Positions 14,260 to 21,673 of a stretch of DNA of 64,000 bases are shown piece after piece (the stretch's first letter is position 1; each line of letters opens with the position of its first letter). The stretch spans positions 542,001 through 606,000 of the forward strand of contig NZ_CP011402.1 of the NCBI RefSeq assembly GCF_001643775.1. The letters are read 5' to 3'. Under the pieces are notes generated by a model. It had not been told where the DNA came from, searched no databases, and was given only the letters and a program-made list of their open reading frames with translations. This DNA is from Denitrobacterium detoxificans (GTDB lineage: Bacteria; Actinomycetota; Coriobacteriia; Coriobacteriales; Eggerthellaceae). The translations under genes were made by a program, and so were the position numbers.

Positions 14260-15273
14260 ATGAAGGATAACCATGGGCGCACAATCGATTATCTGCGCGT
14301 GTCGCTAACCGACCGCTGCAATCTGCGTTGCATCTACTGCATGCCCGCCGAGGGCATCGCCCAGGTGCCGCATGATGAGATTTTGCGTTACAACGAAATC
14401 GTCGAGTTAGTTGAAGCTGCAGCTCAGCTGGGCATCAAGCGCGTGCGCCTTACGGGTGGCGAGCCCCTGGTGCGCAAGGGCGTCGTAGACCTGGTCCGCG
14501 ACATTTGCGCCATTCCCGGCATCAAGGACGTATCGCTTACCACGAACGGCATCCTCCTTGGCCGCATGGCTGAAGACTTGCGGGCGGCAGGCTTGGGGCG
14601 CGTCAACATCTCCCTCGACACGCTCGACGAGGAAACGTATCGTCGCGTTACCCGCGGTGGCAACATCCACCAGGTGCTTGAGGGCATCGATGCCGCGTTG
14701 CGTGTGGGATTCAACCCCGTGAAGGTGAACGCCGTTGCCGTGCGCAGCATGAACCAGGATTATTTCGCGTTTGCGCGCATGAGCGTCGATCGCCCGTTGC
14801 ACATGCGCTTCATCGAGTACATGCCCGTGGGCGATTCGGCGGGTAGCTGCGGGTCTGGTTGGGGCCCCGAAGACGTGGTAAGCGTGGACGAGATCCGCGA
14901 GAGCATCAATGCTGCGGCCATTGATGCTGGCATGGAGCCACTGCGTCCCGTGGAGGATTCCAGCAAGCCCGAAGGTGGCGGCCCTGCTCGCTATTGGGAA
15001 TTCCCCGGCGCAAAGGGCACGGTGGGGTTCATCTCGCCGCTGTCGCGCCATTTCTGCGGCGACTGCAATCGCCTGCGGCTCACGTCTACGGGTGGTATTC
15101 GTCCCTGCCTGTTTTCCGACGAGGAATACAATGTGCGCGATGCCGTGCGTTACGGCACGAAGGACGACGTTCGGTCGGTACTCATGCAGGCGCTGGGTGC
15201 CAAGCCCGAAGAGCATCACGAAGGCGACCACGCACGCGCCACGGAAAAGAACATGAACGCCATCGGCGGCTAG
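14260..15273 (+). CDS. moaA: GTP 3',8-cyclase (molybdenum cofactor biosynthesis)
   Basis: 337 residues, the usual length. A radical-SAM enzyme that converts GTP to 3',8-cyclo-dihydro-GTP, the first step of molybdopterin synthesis. The N-terminal 4Fe-4S motif is C20-x3-C24-x2-C27. The GGEPL SAM-binding motif follows. The C-terminal cluster ligands are in CGDCNRLR...GIRPCL, and the chain ends in the Gly-Gly needed for activity. There is an insertion around residues 190-200 (Gly/Ser-rich). It lies after modABC and before moaC. Confidence 0.97.
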   Translation: MKDNHGRTIDYLRVSLTDRCNLRCIYCMPAEGIAQVPHDEILRYNEIVELVEAAAQLGIKRVRLTGGEPLVRKGVVDLVRDICAIPGIKDVSLTTNGILLGRMAEDLRAAGLGRVNISLDTLDEETYRRVTRGGNIHQVLEGIDAALRVGFNPVKVNAVAVRSMNQDYFAFARMSVDRPLHMRFIEYMPVGDSAGSCGSGWGPEDVVSVDEIRESINAAAIDAGMEPLRPVEDSSKPEGGGPARYWEFPGAKGTVGFISPLSRHFCGDCNRLRLTSTGGIRPCLFSDEEYNVRDAVRYGTKDDVRSVLMQALGAKPEEHHEGDHARATEKNMNAIGG

Positions 15274-15335
15274 GCATGAATGCATGCCCTTGTGGGCGAT
15301 GGTTCGATACGAAGCAATTGCGAATGGAGCAAACA

Positions 15336-15827
15336 ATGGAACTCACTCATATCGATGAGCAGGGTCAGGTACGTATGGTTGACGTAAGCGAAAAGCCCGA
15401 TACGGTGCGCATTGCCGTAGCCGAGGGTTTCATTTCCATGAAACCCGAAACGCTCGAGCTCATCGTGGAAGGCAAGGCTGCCAAGGGCGACGTGCTTGCG
15501 TGCGCACGCGTGGCGGGCATTATGGCTGGCAAGCAGACCAGCTCCATCATTCCCATGTGCCACCCGCTGCTCATTACGAAGTCAAAGGTGGAGTGCACTC
15601 CCGTGCGCGCGGGCGAGCGTGCCGATGGTCGCGTGGGCATTCACATCACCTCGACGTTTGGCGTTACCGGCAAGACGGGCATCGAGATGGAGGCCCTTAC
15701 CGCCGCCAGCGTGGCCTGCCTTACCGTGTACGACATGTGCAAGGCGGTCGACCGCGGCATGGAAATCATGGACGTGCGCCTGCTCAAGAAGGACGGCGGC
15801 AAGTCTGGCCTGTGGGAGCGCGCATAG
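15336..15827 (+). CDS. moaC: Cyclic pyranopterin monophosphate synthase
   Basis: 163 residues, matching the family. It rearranges the MoaA product into cyclic pyranopterin monophosphate. Visible hallmarks are MCHPL (His76), the EMEAL block (Glu117/119), the YDMCKA block with conserved Asp133 and Lys136, and the C-terminal KKDGGKSG. I chose ATG 15336 because GGAG lies six bases upstream; an in-frame ATG at 15324 lacks an RBS. It sits 62 bp after moaA, probably in the same transcript. Confidence 0.96.
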   Translation: MELTHIDEQGQVRMVDVSEKPDTVRIAVAEGFISMKPETLELIVEGKAAKGDVLACARVAGIMAGKQTSSIIPMCHPLLITKSKVECTPVRAGERADGRVGIHITSTFGVTGKTGIEMEALTAASVACLTVYDMCKAVDRGMEIMDVRLLKKDGGKSGLWERA

Positions 15828-15929
15828 TTTTTCTTCTTGCGAATGTTGCCTCGAATGGCGCGCCCTGGCTGTTCTGTCTGTACGTACGCTGTAGAGATGG
15901 GCAGCTGGGGCGCGTAGTGCGTTGCCCTG

Positions 15930-15938
15930 TGCTACACT
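15930..15938 (+). promoter_or_regulatory. Extended -10 promoter for yebC
   Basis: TGC-TACACT (extended -10 form TGnTAnnnT) about 62 bp upstream of yebC, with no good -35. Confidence 0.45.
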
Positions 15939-16000
15939 AGGCAATTGCGTTTTGTGCATACGCGCACGCAAAGCATCAACGAGTATTCGAAGGGAGTGCT

Positions 16001-16801
16001 ATGTCAGGGCATTCTAAGTGGGCAACCACCAAGCACCGCAAGGCGGCCCAGGACGCCAAGCGTTCGGCGCTGTTCGGTAAACTTTCCCGCAACATCACCG
16101 TTGCGGCTAAGGAAGGGGGCGACCCCAACCCCGACAACAACGCATCCCTGGCGGCCGCCATCGAAAAGGCGAAGGGCTATTCCCTTCCCAAGGATAAGAT
16201 CAAGACCGCTATCGACAAGGCGTTCGGCACCGGCAAGGATGCCGCTTCGTACGAGTCGGTAATCTACGAGGGCTATGGCCCCGCGGGCATCGCCATCTAC
16301 TGCGAAGCTCTTACCGACAACCGCAACCGTACGGCTGCCGACGTTCGTAGCGCCTTCACGCATGCGGGCGGCAACCTGGGTACCAGCGGCTCCGTTGCGT
16401 TCATGTTCGAGCGCAAGGGTCAGATCATGGTTCCGAAGGAAATCGAAGGCGGCAAGAAGGAGGGCATGAAGCCCAACGGTACCGCCGGCGATGAGGAAGA
16501 GTTCATGATGACCGTCGACGAAGCCGGCGGCAAGGACTACGAAGACGCCGACGACCAGTGGATCGTCTACACCGCTCCTTCCGACCTCATGGCCGTGAAG
16601 AAGGCGCTGGAGGCTGCGGGCGTTGAAACGCAGGGCGCCGAATTCATCATGGAGCCCACCACGCCTACGCAGGTGAGCGCTTCCGACGCCAAGAAGGTCA
16701 TGCGTCTGGTCGACCGTCTGGAAGAGCTCGAAGACCTCCAGAGCGTGTACCATACCATGGATATCACCGACGAAATCGCCGCTGCCCTGGAAGAGGAATA
16801 G
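16001..16801 (+). CDS. yebC: YebC/PmpR-family DNA-binding protein
   Basis: 266 residues, slightly longer than the typical 240-250. The family is recognised by the N-terminal block MSGHSKWATTKHRK, the SLPKDKI block and the GYGPAGIAIYCEALTDNRNR block. Family members act as transcription regulators and, in later work, as translation factors that relieve stalling at proline-rich stretches; which applies here cannot be read from sequence. An acidic insertion lies around residues 155-175. It is monocistronic, with its own promoter and a strong terminator. Confidence 0.95.
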   Translation: MSGHSKWATTKHRKAAQDAKRSALFGKLSRNITVAAKEGGDPNPDNNASLAAAIEKAKGYSLPKDKIKTAIDKAFGTGKDAASYESVIYEGYGPAGIAIYCEALTDNRNRTAADVRSAFTHAGGNLGTSGSVAFMFERKGQIMVPKEIEGGKKEGMKPNGTAGDEEEFMMTVDEAGGKDYEDADDQWIVYTAPSDLMAVKKALEAAGVETQGAEFIMEPTTPTQVSASDAKKVMRLVDRLEELEDLQSVYHTMDITDEIAAALEEE

Positions 16802-16823
16802 CGCTACATTCGTCGCTGCTTGA

Positions 16824-16861
16824 AGGCACTCACGCGCATAGGTTCGCGTGGGTGCCTTTTT
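16824..16861 (+). terminator. Rho-independent terminator after yebC
   Basis: A 13-bp stem (16824-16836 with 16845-16857, one G-T pair), an 8-nt loop and a TTTT tail. Confidence 0.92.
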
Positions 16862-17079
16862 CATTTCAAAAATGTTGAATTCGTAGCTTTCGAATGTAGG
16901 GGCGGAAATTGAATCGCCCCAGGTAGATTGCGTTTCCGATGCATTTGTGCCGTGCGGTTATGAATTCGCGTCCGATTTGCAATCCACCTGGATTGCCCCT
17001 CCCTGCGCGTGATAAGATAAGGCCACCGAAGCATTACACGCACTATAAACCAACTACAATGCTCAAGGGGTCTGTTCAG

Positions 17080-17949
17080 GTGTCTAGCCAAGCGCATATC
17101 GTCGATTTCGAAACTGCGAAATCCGCATCCCGCGCACGTCGTGGCTACAAATCCTCCGTTGCCGCAAATTCGGGTGCACGCGCCCGCTTCGTTTCGGGCG
17201 AAGACTATCGCGCTTCCGCCGAAGAGCGTCTTCAGGCGCGCATGTCGGCGCGTGGCGGCAAGAGTGCATCCCGTTCTGCTCATCGCAGCGCTTCCCGGCG
17301 CAGCCAGGAAGCCTCCGAGCCGGCCCAGACCCATCCTAAGCAAAGCGCATTTCAGAAGCATCGTCATGATGCGCGCAAGAAGAAGGCATCGCGTGCCTTC
17401 GATCGCTTCGTGCAAGACCAGCCTGCAACGCCAACGGAATCGGGCCCTCGTGCGGCCGTGTACCGTGGCCAGATGGGCTCTACGCATCGCAAGTCGGCGC
17501 GCATGCAGAACGAGCGTTCTTCGATGCAGCGAGCCAATTCGGCATCTGCGCGCAAGGCGTCGCATAAGGTGCGCATGGCCGTGGCCGTGCCGCTCACGGT
17601 CGTGGCATGCGTAGTTGCCTGTGCCGCATTCCTGTACGCTCCGGCGCGCGATTACTACACGGCCGTTCGCGATCAGGCGAAGATGGAGGCCGAGTACGTC
17701 ATCGTGACGCAGGAGAACGAAGAGCTCCAGTCCGATGTAGCGAACCTTTCCACCGACGAGGGCATGGAAGATGCCGCGCGGCAGGGCTATGGCATGGTGC
17801 GCGAAGGCGAAACGTCCGTGCGCGTATCGGGGCTTTCCTCAGATAGCGCGTCCATCGATGTTTCGAGCCTTACTCCTTCAAGTGATATCAAGGCTCCCGA
17901 TACCTGGTATTCGGGGGTGCTCGACGTTCTATTCGGCTATTCGGGATAG
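17080..17949 (+). CDS. FtsB/DivIC-like septum protein with long basic N-terminal region
   Basis: 289 residues. Residues ~1-155 are strongly basic and low-complexity (Arg, Ser, Ala, Lys) and probably cytoplasmic. One transmembrane helix follows at ~160-182, then a coiled coil (EAEYVIVTQENEELQSDVANL) and a short TDEGMEDAARQGYGMVREGE block. That order matches FtsB/DivIC division proteins, whose final motif contacts the divisome. I chose GTG 17080 because AAGGGG lies nine bases upstream; ATG 17059 has no RBS. The ppx start lies seven bases past the stop. An FtsB-like role is likely; the long N-terminal extension is not usual outside actinobacteria. Confidence 0.75.
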   Translation: MSSQAHIVDFETAKSASRARRGYKSSVAANSGARARFVSGEDYRASAEERLQARMSARGGKSASRSAHRSASRRSQEASEPAQTHPKQSAFQKHRHDARKKKASRAFDRFVQDQPATPTESGPRAAVYRGQMGSTHRKSARMQNERSSMQRANSASARKASHKVRMAVAVPLTVVACVVACAAFLYAPARDYYTAVRDQAKMEAEYVIVTQENEELQSDVANLSTDEGMEDAARQGYGMVREGETSVRVSGLSSDSASIDVSSLTPSSDIKAPDTWYSGVLDVLFGYSG

Positions 17950-17956
17950 GAGCAGC

Positions 17957-18895
17957 ATGGGTCGCTATGCAGCTATTGATATCGGCACGGTCACGTGCCG
18001 TTTGTTTATCGCGGATGTTGACGAGGGCGGATTGCACGAGCTGGTGCGCCGCTCTTCCATTGTGAATCTGGGCGAGGGCGTTGATGCGACGGGCGTATTG
18101 AAGCCCCAGGCCATGGAGCGTGTGCGTGCATGCGTGGCCCAGTACCAGGAGATTATCGAATCGTACGCTTCACCCGATTGCCCCATCGCCCTTACAGCTG
18201 TGGCTACGTCTGCGTCGCGCGATGCGGAAAACGCCGACGAGTTCGCACGTATCCTGGCGGGGGAGGGCGTGCAGCTTTCCGTTATTCCCGGTACGCGCGA
18301 AGCGGCTCTTTCCTTCATGGGCGCCTCGTGTGATTTCGCGGGCGAGCGCTTGCTGGTGGTTGATTCTGGTGGTGGCTCAACGGAGGTCATCGCGGGCGTT
18401 GGCGGCGAAGATCCTCTGGTGGCGCACTCGTTCGACATTGGCTGCCGTCGCGTGACCGAACGCCTTCTGGCGGGCGATCCGCCTACCGGCGAAGAGCTGC
18501 AGGCGGCGCGCGAGCTGTGCCAGCGTAACTTCCAGCCCTTCTTCGACCGCCTTGCCGACAGGGGCTTCGTGCCCGAGCGCATGGTGGCCGTCGCGGGTAC
18601 GGCTACATCGGTCGTTTCCGTGCATGAGGCTATGGACCCATACGATTCCTCGCGCGTGCATGGCTATTGCGTATCGCGTGATGTGCTGCAGGTGGAAACG
18701 CGCCGTCTTGCGGGCATGACGCTCGAACAGCGCCGCACGGTTACGGGCTTGCAGCCCGACCGCGCTCCCGTCATCGTGGCGGGCATGGAAATCCTTGGTC
18801 AGGTGCTTGATTGCTCGGGGCTGGGGTCGTTCACGGTGAGCGAGTCCGACATCCTGCAAGGCATCATCATGGCGGCATCTTCGGGGCGCATGTAG
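17957..18895 (+). CDS. ppx: Exopolyphosphatase / guanosine pentaphosphatase family protein
   Basis: 312 residues, the length of the short actinobacterial Ppx/GppA type with an ASKHA fold and no C-terminal HD domain. Markers are AAIDIGTVTCRL at the N-terminus (phosphate-1 loop), a second loop VVDSGGGSTEV with catalytic residues, and VAGTATSV (adenosine-like loop). It releases phosphate from the ends of polyphosphate and/or converts pppGpp to ppGpp. ATG 17957 follows AGGAGC. Its partner enzymes PPK1, PPK2 and Rel are encoded elsewhere in the window. Confidence 0.9.
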   Translation: MGRYAAIDIGTVTCRLFIADVDEGGLHELVRRSSIVNLGEGVDATGVLKPQAMERVRACVAQYQEIIESYASPDCPIALTAVATSASRDAENADEFARILAGEGVQLSVIPGTREAALSFMGASCDFAGERLLVVDSGGGSTEVIAGVGGEDPLVAHSFDIGCRRVTERLLAGDPPTGEELQAARELCQRNFQPFFDRLADRGFVPERMVAVAGTATSVVSVHEAMDPYDSSRVHGYCVSRDVLQVETRRLAGMTLEQRRTVTGLQPDRAPVIVAGMEILGQVLDCSGLGSFTVSESDILQGIIMAASSGRM

Positions 18896-18938
18896 CCTAT
18901 CTGCTATCATGTCCTAAGCCCAAAGGGCGTTCTCATAG

Positions 18939-19023
18939 GGGAGCGTGGCGGAATTGGCATACGCAGCGGACTTAAAATCCGCCGCCGCAAGGCTTGTGGG
19001 TTCGAACCCCACCGCTCCTACCA
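18939..19023 (+). tRNA. tRNA-Leu (anticodon UAA)
   Basis: A class II tRNA of 85 nt including an encoded CCA. Acceptor stem GGGAGCG pairs with CGCTCCT (first pair G-T), followed by discriminator A and CCA. The anticodon stem GCGGA/TCCGC encloses loop CTTAAAA, giving anticodon TAA. A long variable arm and a perfect T-arm (GTGGG-TTCGAAC-CCCAC) complete it. A73 and the long variable arm fit leucine. The last 20 nt (19004-19023) are repeated twice downstream. Confidence 0.97.
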
Positions 19024-19386
19024 CTTACTTGTGCGTTAACCCCACGCGGTGGGGTTCGAACCGATGAGGTGGAAACGCGTGAAGCGGGGGCCGCAGTGCG
19101 GCCCCCGTAGCGTTTCGGTCGAGCGCGTAAGCGCGAGACAATGATTTTCGCGAAGCGAAAATAAGGAACCCCACCGCTCCTACCACTTACCTGTGCGTAA
19201 ACCCCATGCGGTGGGGTTCGAACCGATGAGGTGGAAACGCGTGAAGCGGGGGCCGCAGTGCGGCCCCCGTAGCGTTTCGGTCGAGCGCGAAAGCGCGAGA
19301 CAATGATTTTCGCGAAGCGAAAATGGGGAACCCCACCGCTCTTACCACTTACCTGTGCGTTAACCCCACGCGGTGGGGTTCGAACC
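19004..19386 (+). repeat. tRNA-Leu-linked tandem repeat, 162-bp period, 2.4 copies
   Basis: Unit 1 is 19004-19165, unit 2 is 19166-19327 and partial unit 3 is 19328-19386 (59 bp). The period is exactly 162 bp with no indels; units 1 and 2 differ at about six positions and unit 3 at two. Each unit begins with the last 20 nt of the tRNA gene, including CCA. After that comes GCGGTGGGGTT, which is the perfect reverse complement of AACCCCACCGC at the start of the next unit, so neighbouring units can close an 11-bp stem. Inside lie a long hairpin (GAAACGC...GCGTTTC over CGGGGGCCG/CGGCCCCCG), a GCGC stem with a GTAA loop (GAAA in unit 2, both GNRA type) and TTTTCGC-GAA-GCGAAAA. There is no protein gene here; 19387-19603 holds only the next gene's leader. 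Confidence 0.95.
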
Positions 19387-19462
19387 TGCGTTCATCCCAA
19401 TCGTCTGTGGGGTTAATGCGCCGTATTCGTGCACATGTGGATATATGCATTGTTTTGTATCC

Positions 19463-19468
19463 TATAAT
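19463..19468 (+). promoter_or_regulatory. Possible -10 element for the polyprenyl synthase gene
   Basis: A perfect TATAAT in an AT-rich patch, 136 bp upstream of the chosen start. No matching -35 element is evident. Confidence 0.35.
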
Positions 19469-19603
19469 GCATTTTACGGGTTAGGCGATGCATGGGCATC
19501 GAAGTATTCAAGTGCTTGTTCCTGCGCTCGCATTGCGCCTTAACGTGTTATTTGCAAGGTGAGGGGTCGGGCACCGCATACGCCCGAGGAAGAGTTTCGC
19601 ATC

Positions 19604-20671
19604 GTGAAGCAGCAGCCATCCGTTCGCGAGTTCGACGAATTTCTCGCAACCGTCGATTACGAATCCACCACGTTCGGGGAATATCTCGATCATTACGCCG
19701 ACCAGGTGGGGGATCTTGTGAATACCTTCATTCCCGAAGGCACCCATCCCGACATGAACCGGTATCTGTATGGTCCGCTTTCCCGCTACAGCGAGAACGG
19801 CGGTAAGCGTCACCGTCCGCTCATTTGCTTTGCCGCGTGTCGCGCCGTTGGGGGCGATGTGAAGCGCGCCGTAAGCGCGGCCGCCGCCATCGAGCATTTC
19901 CATACGGCCGCCCTCATTCACGACGATATCGCCGACGAGGCGGAACTGCGTCGTGGCGTGCCCTGCCTGCACCTTACCGAGGGCATGGGCCTGGCCATCA
20001 ACGCGGGCGATTTGGGCCTTACGCTGGTCAATGGCACCGTTGCGTTTGATCCGAACCTCGACGATTCCACGAAGATCCGCCTCATCACCGAACTCACCGA
20101 GATGACGCGCCGCACCATCGAAGGCCAGGCGCTCGATATCGGTTGGGCGCGCGATGGTCGTTACGACATCACGCCAGAAGATTACCTGGTCATGGCTACG
20201 CATAAGACGGCGCATTATTCGGGTGCCGTGCCGCTGGCCATTGGCGCCATCGTGGGCGGTGGCTCCGAAGCCGAAATCGAAGGCCTGCGTAATTACGGCC
20301 TCGATACGGGCCTGGCCTTCCAGATTCAAGACGACCTGCTCAACCTCATTGGCAGCGAGGAATCCACCAAGAAGGACTTCCGCAACGACATCACCGAGGG
20401 CAAGCGCACGCTGTGCGTGGTGCATGCGCTCCAGAATTCTCCGAAGCGCGACAGGCTCGTGGAGATTCTCAGCTCGCACGAGAAGGACCCTGCCATCCTG
20501 GAGGAAGCCGCTCAGATCATGCAGGATTCCGGCAGCATCGATTACGCGCGTGCTTATGCGGAAAACCTCACGAGCATCGCGAAGAATCGTCTGCTCGAGA
20601 TTCTTGGCCCTTCGTCGGCGCGCGATCTGCTCATTTCGATGGCCGACTGGTTCGTCAACCGTTTGAATTAG
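19604..20671 (+). CDS. Polyprenyl (isoprenyl) diphosphate synthase
   Basis: 355 residues. It condenses isopentenyl diphosphate onto an allylic diphosphate, supplying precursors for quinone tails, undecaprenyl carriers or other lipids. Both Asp-rich Mg sites are visible: HDDIAD (first) and QDDLLN (second). KRHRPL near the N-terminus and the KTAHYSGAVPL block are also family features. I chose GTG 19604 because GAGGAAGAG lies nine bases upstream; GTG 19559 is in frame without a good RBS. Product chain length cannot be fixed by eye. Confidence 0.9.
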   Translation: MKQQPSVREFDEFLATVDYESTTFGEYLDHYADQVGDLVNTFIPEGTHPDMNRYLYGPLSRYSENGGKRHRPLICFAACRAVGGDVKRAVSAAAAIEHFHTAALIHDDIADEAELRRGVPCLHLTEGMGLAINAGDLGLTLVNGTVAFDPNLDDSTKIRLITELTEMTRRTIEGQALDIGWARDGRYDITPEDYLVMATHKTAHYSGAVPLAIGAIVGGGSEAEIEGLRNYGLDTGLAFQIQDDLLNLIGSEESTKKDFRNDITEGKRTLCVVHALQNSPKRDRLVEILSSHEKDPAILEEAAQIMQDSGSIDYARAYAENLTSIAKNRLLEILGPSSARDLLISMADWFVNRLN

Positions 20672-20701
20672 CCCCTTCGTTCATAGGGAACGTATGAAAG
20701 C

Positions 20702-20736
20702 ACGCCCCAGGCATGTTCTTGGCATGTCTGGGGCGT
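20702..20736 (+). terminator. Terminator hairpin after the polyprenyl synthase gene
   Basis: A 14-bp stem (20702-20715 with 20723-20736, one G-T pair) and a TTCTTGG loop. No T-tract follows; TACAAT, the putative -10 of the next gene, starts immediately after it. Confidence 0.6.
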
Positions 20737-20748
20737 TACAATGCGGGT
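20737..20748 (+). promoter_or_regulatory. -10 element suggesting a leaderless mRNA
   Basis: TACAAT (20737-20742) ends six bases before the ATG at 20749. There is no Shine-Dalgarno sequence. This spacing is the standard signature of leaderless transcripts in actinobacteria. Confidence 0.5.
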
Positions 20749-21651
20749 ATGGATACAATGCAAAAAAACGACACGGGCGCTGGTGTTCTCGACGTTCAGC
20801 AGAAGCTCGCGGAATTGAATTTTCTGGCAGATAGCCAGGTCACCGGTACATACGACGACGCCACTGGCGTCGCCGTTTCTGCGTTTTGCCAGGCCAATGG
20901 CCTGCCTGCTACTACCCAGGTGAACGAGAAGGTGTGGGCTGCGTTGCTCGACGCCACGTTCCATCTGGGCGATCGCACGCTGTACCTGCGCATGCCCTAC
21001 TTCCACGGCAACGATGTCAAGCAGCTCCAGAATGCGCTGAATGCCCTGGGCTTTGCCTGCAACGACGATGGCATCTTTGGCGCATACACGGAACTCGCCC
21101 TGCGCAAGTTCCAGCTGAACATGGGCCTGCCCTCCGATGGCATCGCTGGCGCGTTCACGTATCGCGCCGTGCATAATCTGCATCATTCCTGGGAAGGCAA
21201 GCCTGGCCCCCAGGCGGCCGTGCATCTGGGCTTCGCCCGCGCTTCCGATGTGCTCGAGCGCAATGCGCTCTGCTTGTTCGGAACCGATTCGTTCACGCGT
21301 TCCGTAGCGGCGCGCATGTCGAACCTGGCCCTTGCCACGAATCCCGCATCGAAGATCGTGAGCGCCGATTCCCTGCTCGTTGCCCCCGATGAGGACATGC
21401 TCCTCGTGCAAATCGTGGTGGGGCAGGAAGGCGCCCAGCAGAGCGTCCCCTTCGTTACGTTTGACGAAGAGGAAACGCTTGGCCTGCGTTTGCGCACCGC
21501 CATGGGCGCTGCCACGCAGACGCCGCCGCGCATCGCCATCAGCCTGCCCTCTGCGCAGTGGCAGGATGCTGGCGAAGGCCGCTCTGCGCAGCACTATGCC
21601 ATCGCCCTGCTTGATGCCATTTGCGCTGCGCTTTCCCTTGAAACCGAGTAA
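20749..21651 (+). CDS. Protein with two peptidoglycan-binding (PGBD-1) repeats
   Basis: 300 residues. Two PGBD-like units are visible: residues ~10-65 (VLDVQQKLAELNFL...TGVAVSAFCQANGL) and ~85-140 (VKQLQNALNALGF...TELALRKFQLNMGLPSDGIAG). These three-helix domains bind cell-wall peptides in hydrolases and sporulation proteins. The C-terminal ~150 residues match no family I know. There is no signal peptide, which is odd for a wall-binding domain, so export may be non-classical or the domain serves another role. The start is either ATG 20749 or ATG 20758; the first fits a leaderless transcript. It lies 22 bp before glmU. Confidence 0.75.
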   Translation: MDTMQKNDTGAGVLDVQQKLAELNFLADSQVTGTYDDATGVAVSAFCQANGLPATTQVNEKVWAALLDATFHLGDRTLYLRMPYFHGNDVKQLQNALNALGFACNDDGIFGAYTELALRKFQLNMGLPSDGIAGAFTYRAVHNLHHSWEGKPGPQAAVHLGFARASDVLERNALCLFGTDSFTRSVAARMSNLALATNPASKIVSADSLLVAPDEDMLLVQIVVGQEGAQQSVPFVTFDEEETLGLRLRTAMGAATQTPPRIAISLPSAQWQDAGEGRSAQHYAIALLDAICAALSLETE

Positions 21652-21673
21652 TAAACGCAGGAAGAAGGACGGA

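Noticed and set aside
16861-17565. A 234-codon minus-strand frame opposite the FtsB-like gene
   Set aside because: It has no RBS and overlaps the yebC terminator tail, and the sense frame has a membrane helix and coiled coil in family order.
19004-19386. CRISPR array
   Set aside because: The period is 162 bp with the whole unit repeated, there are no unique spacers, and no cas genes are present.
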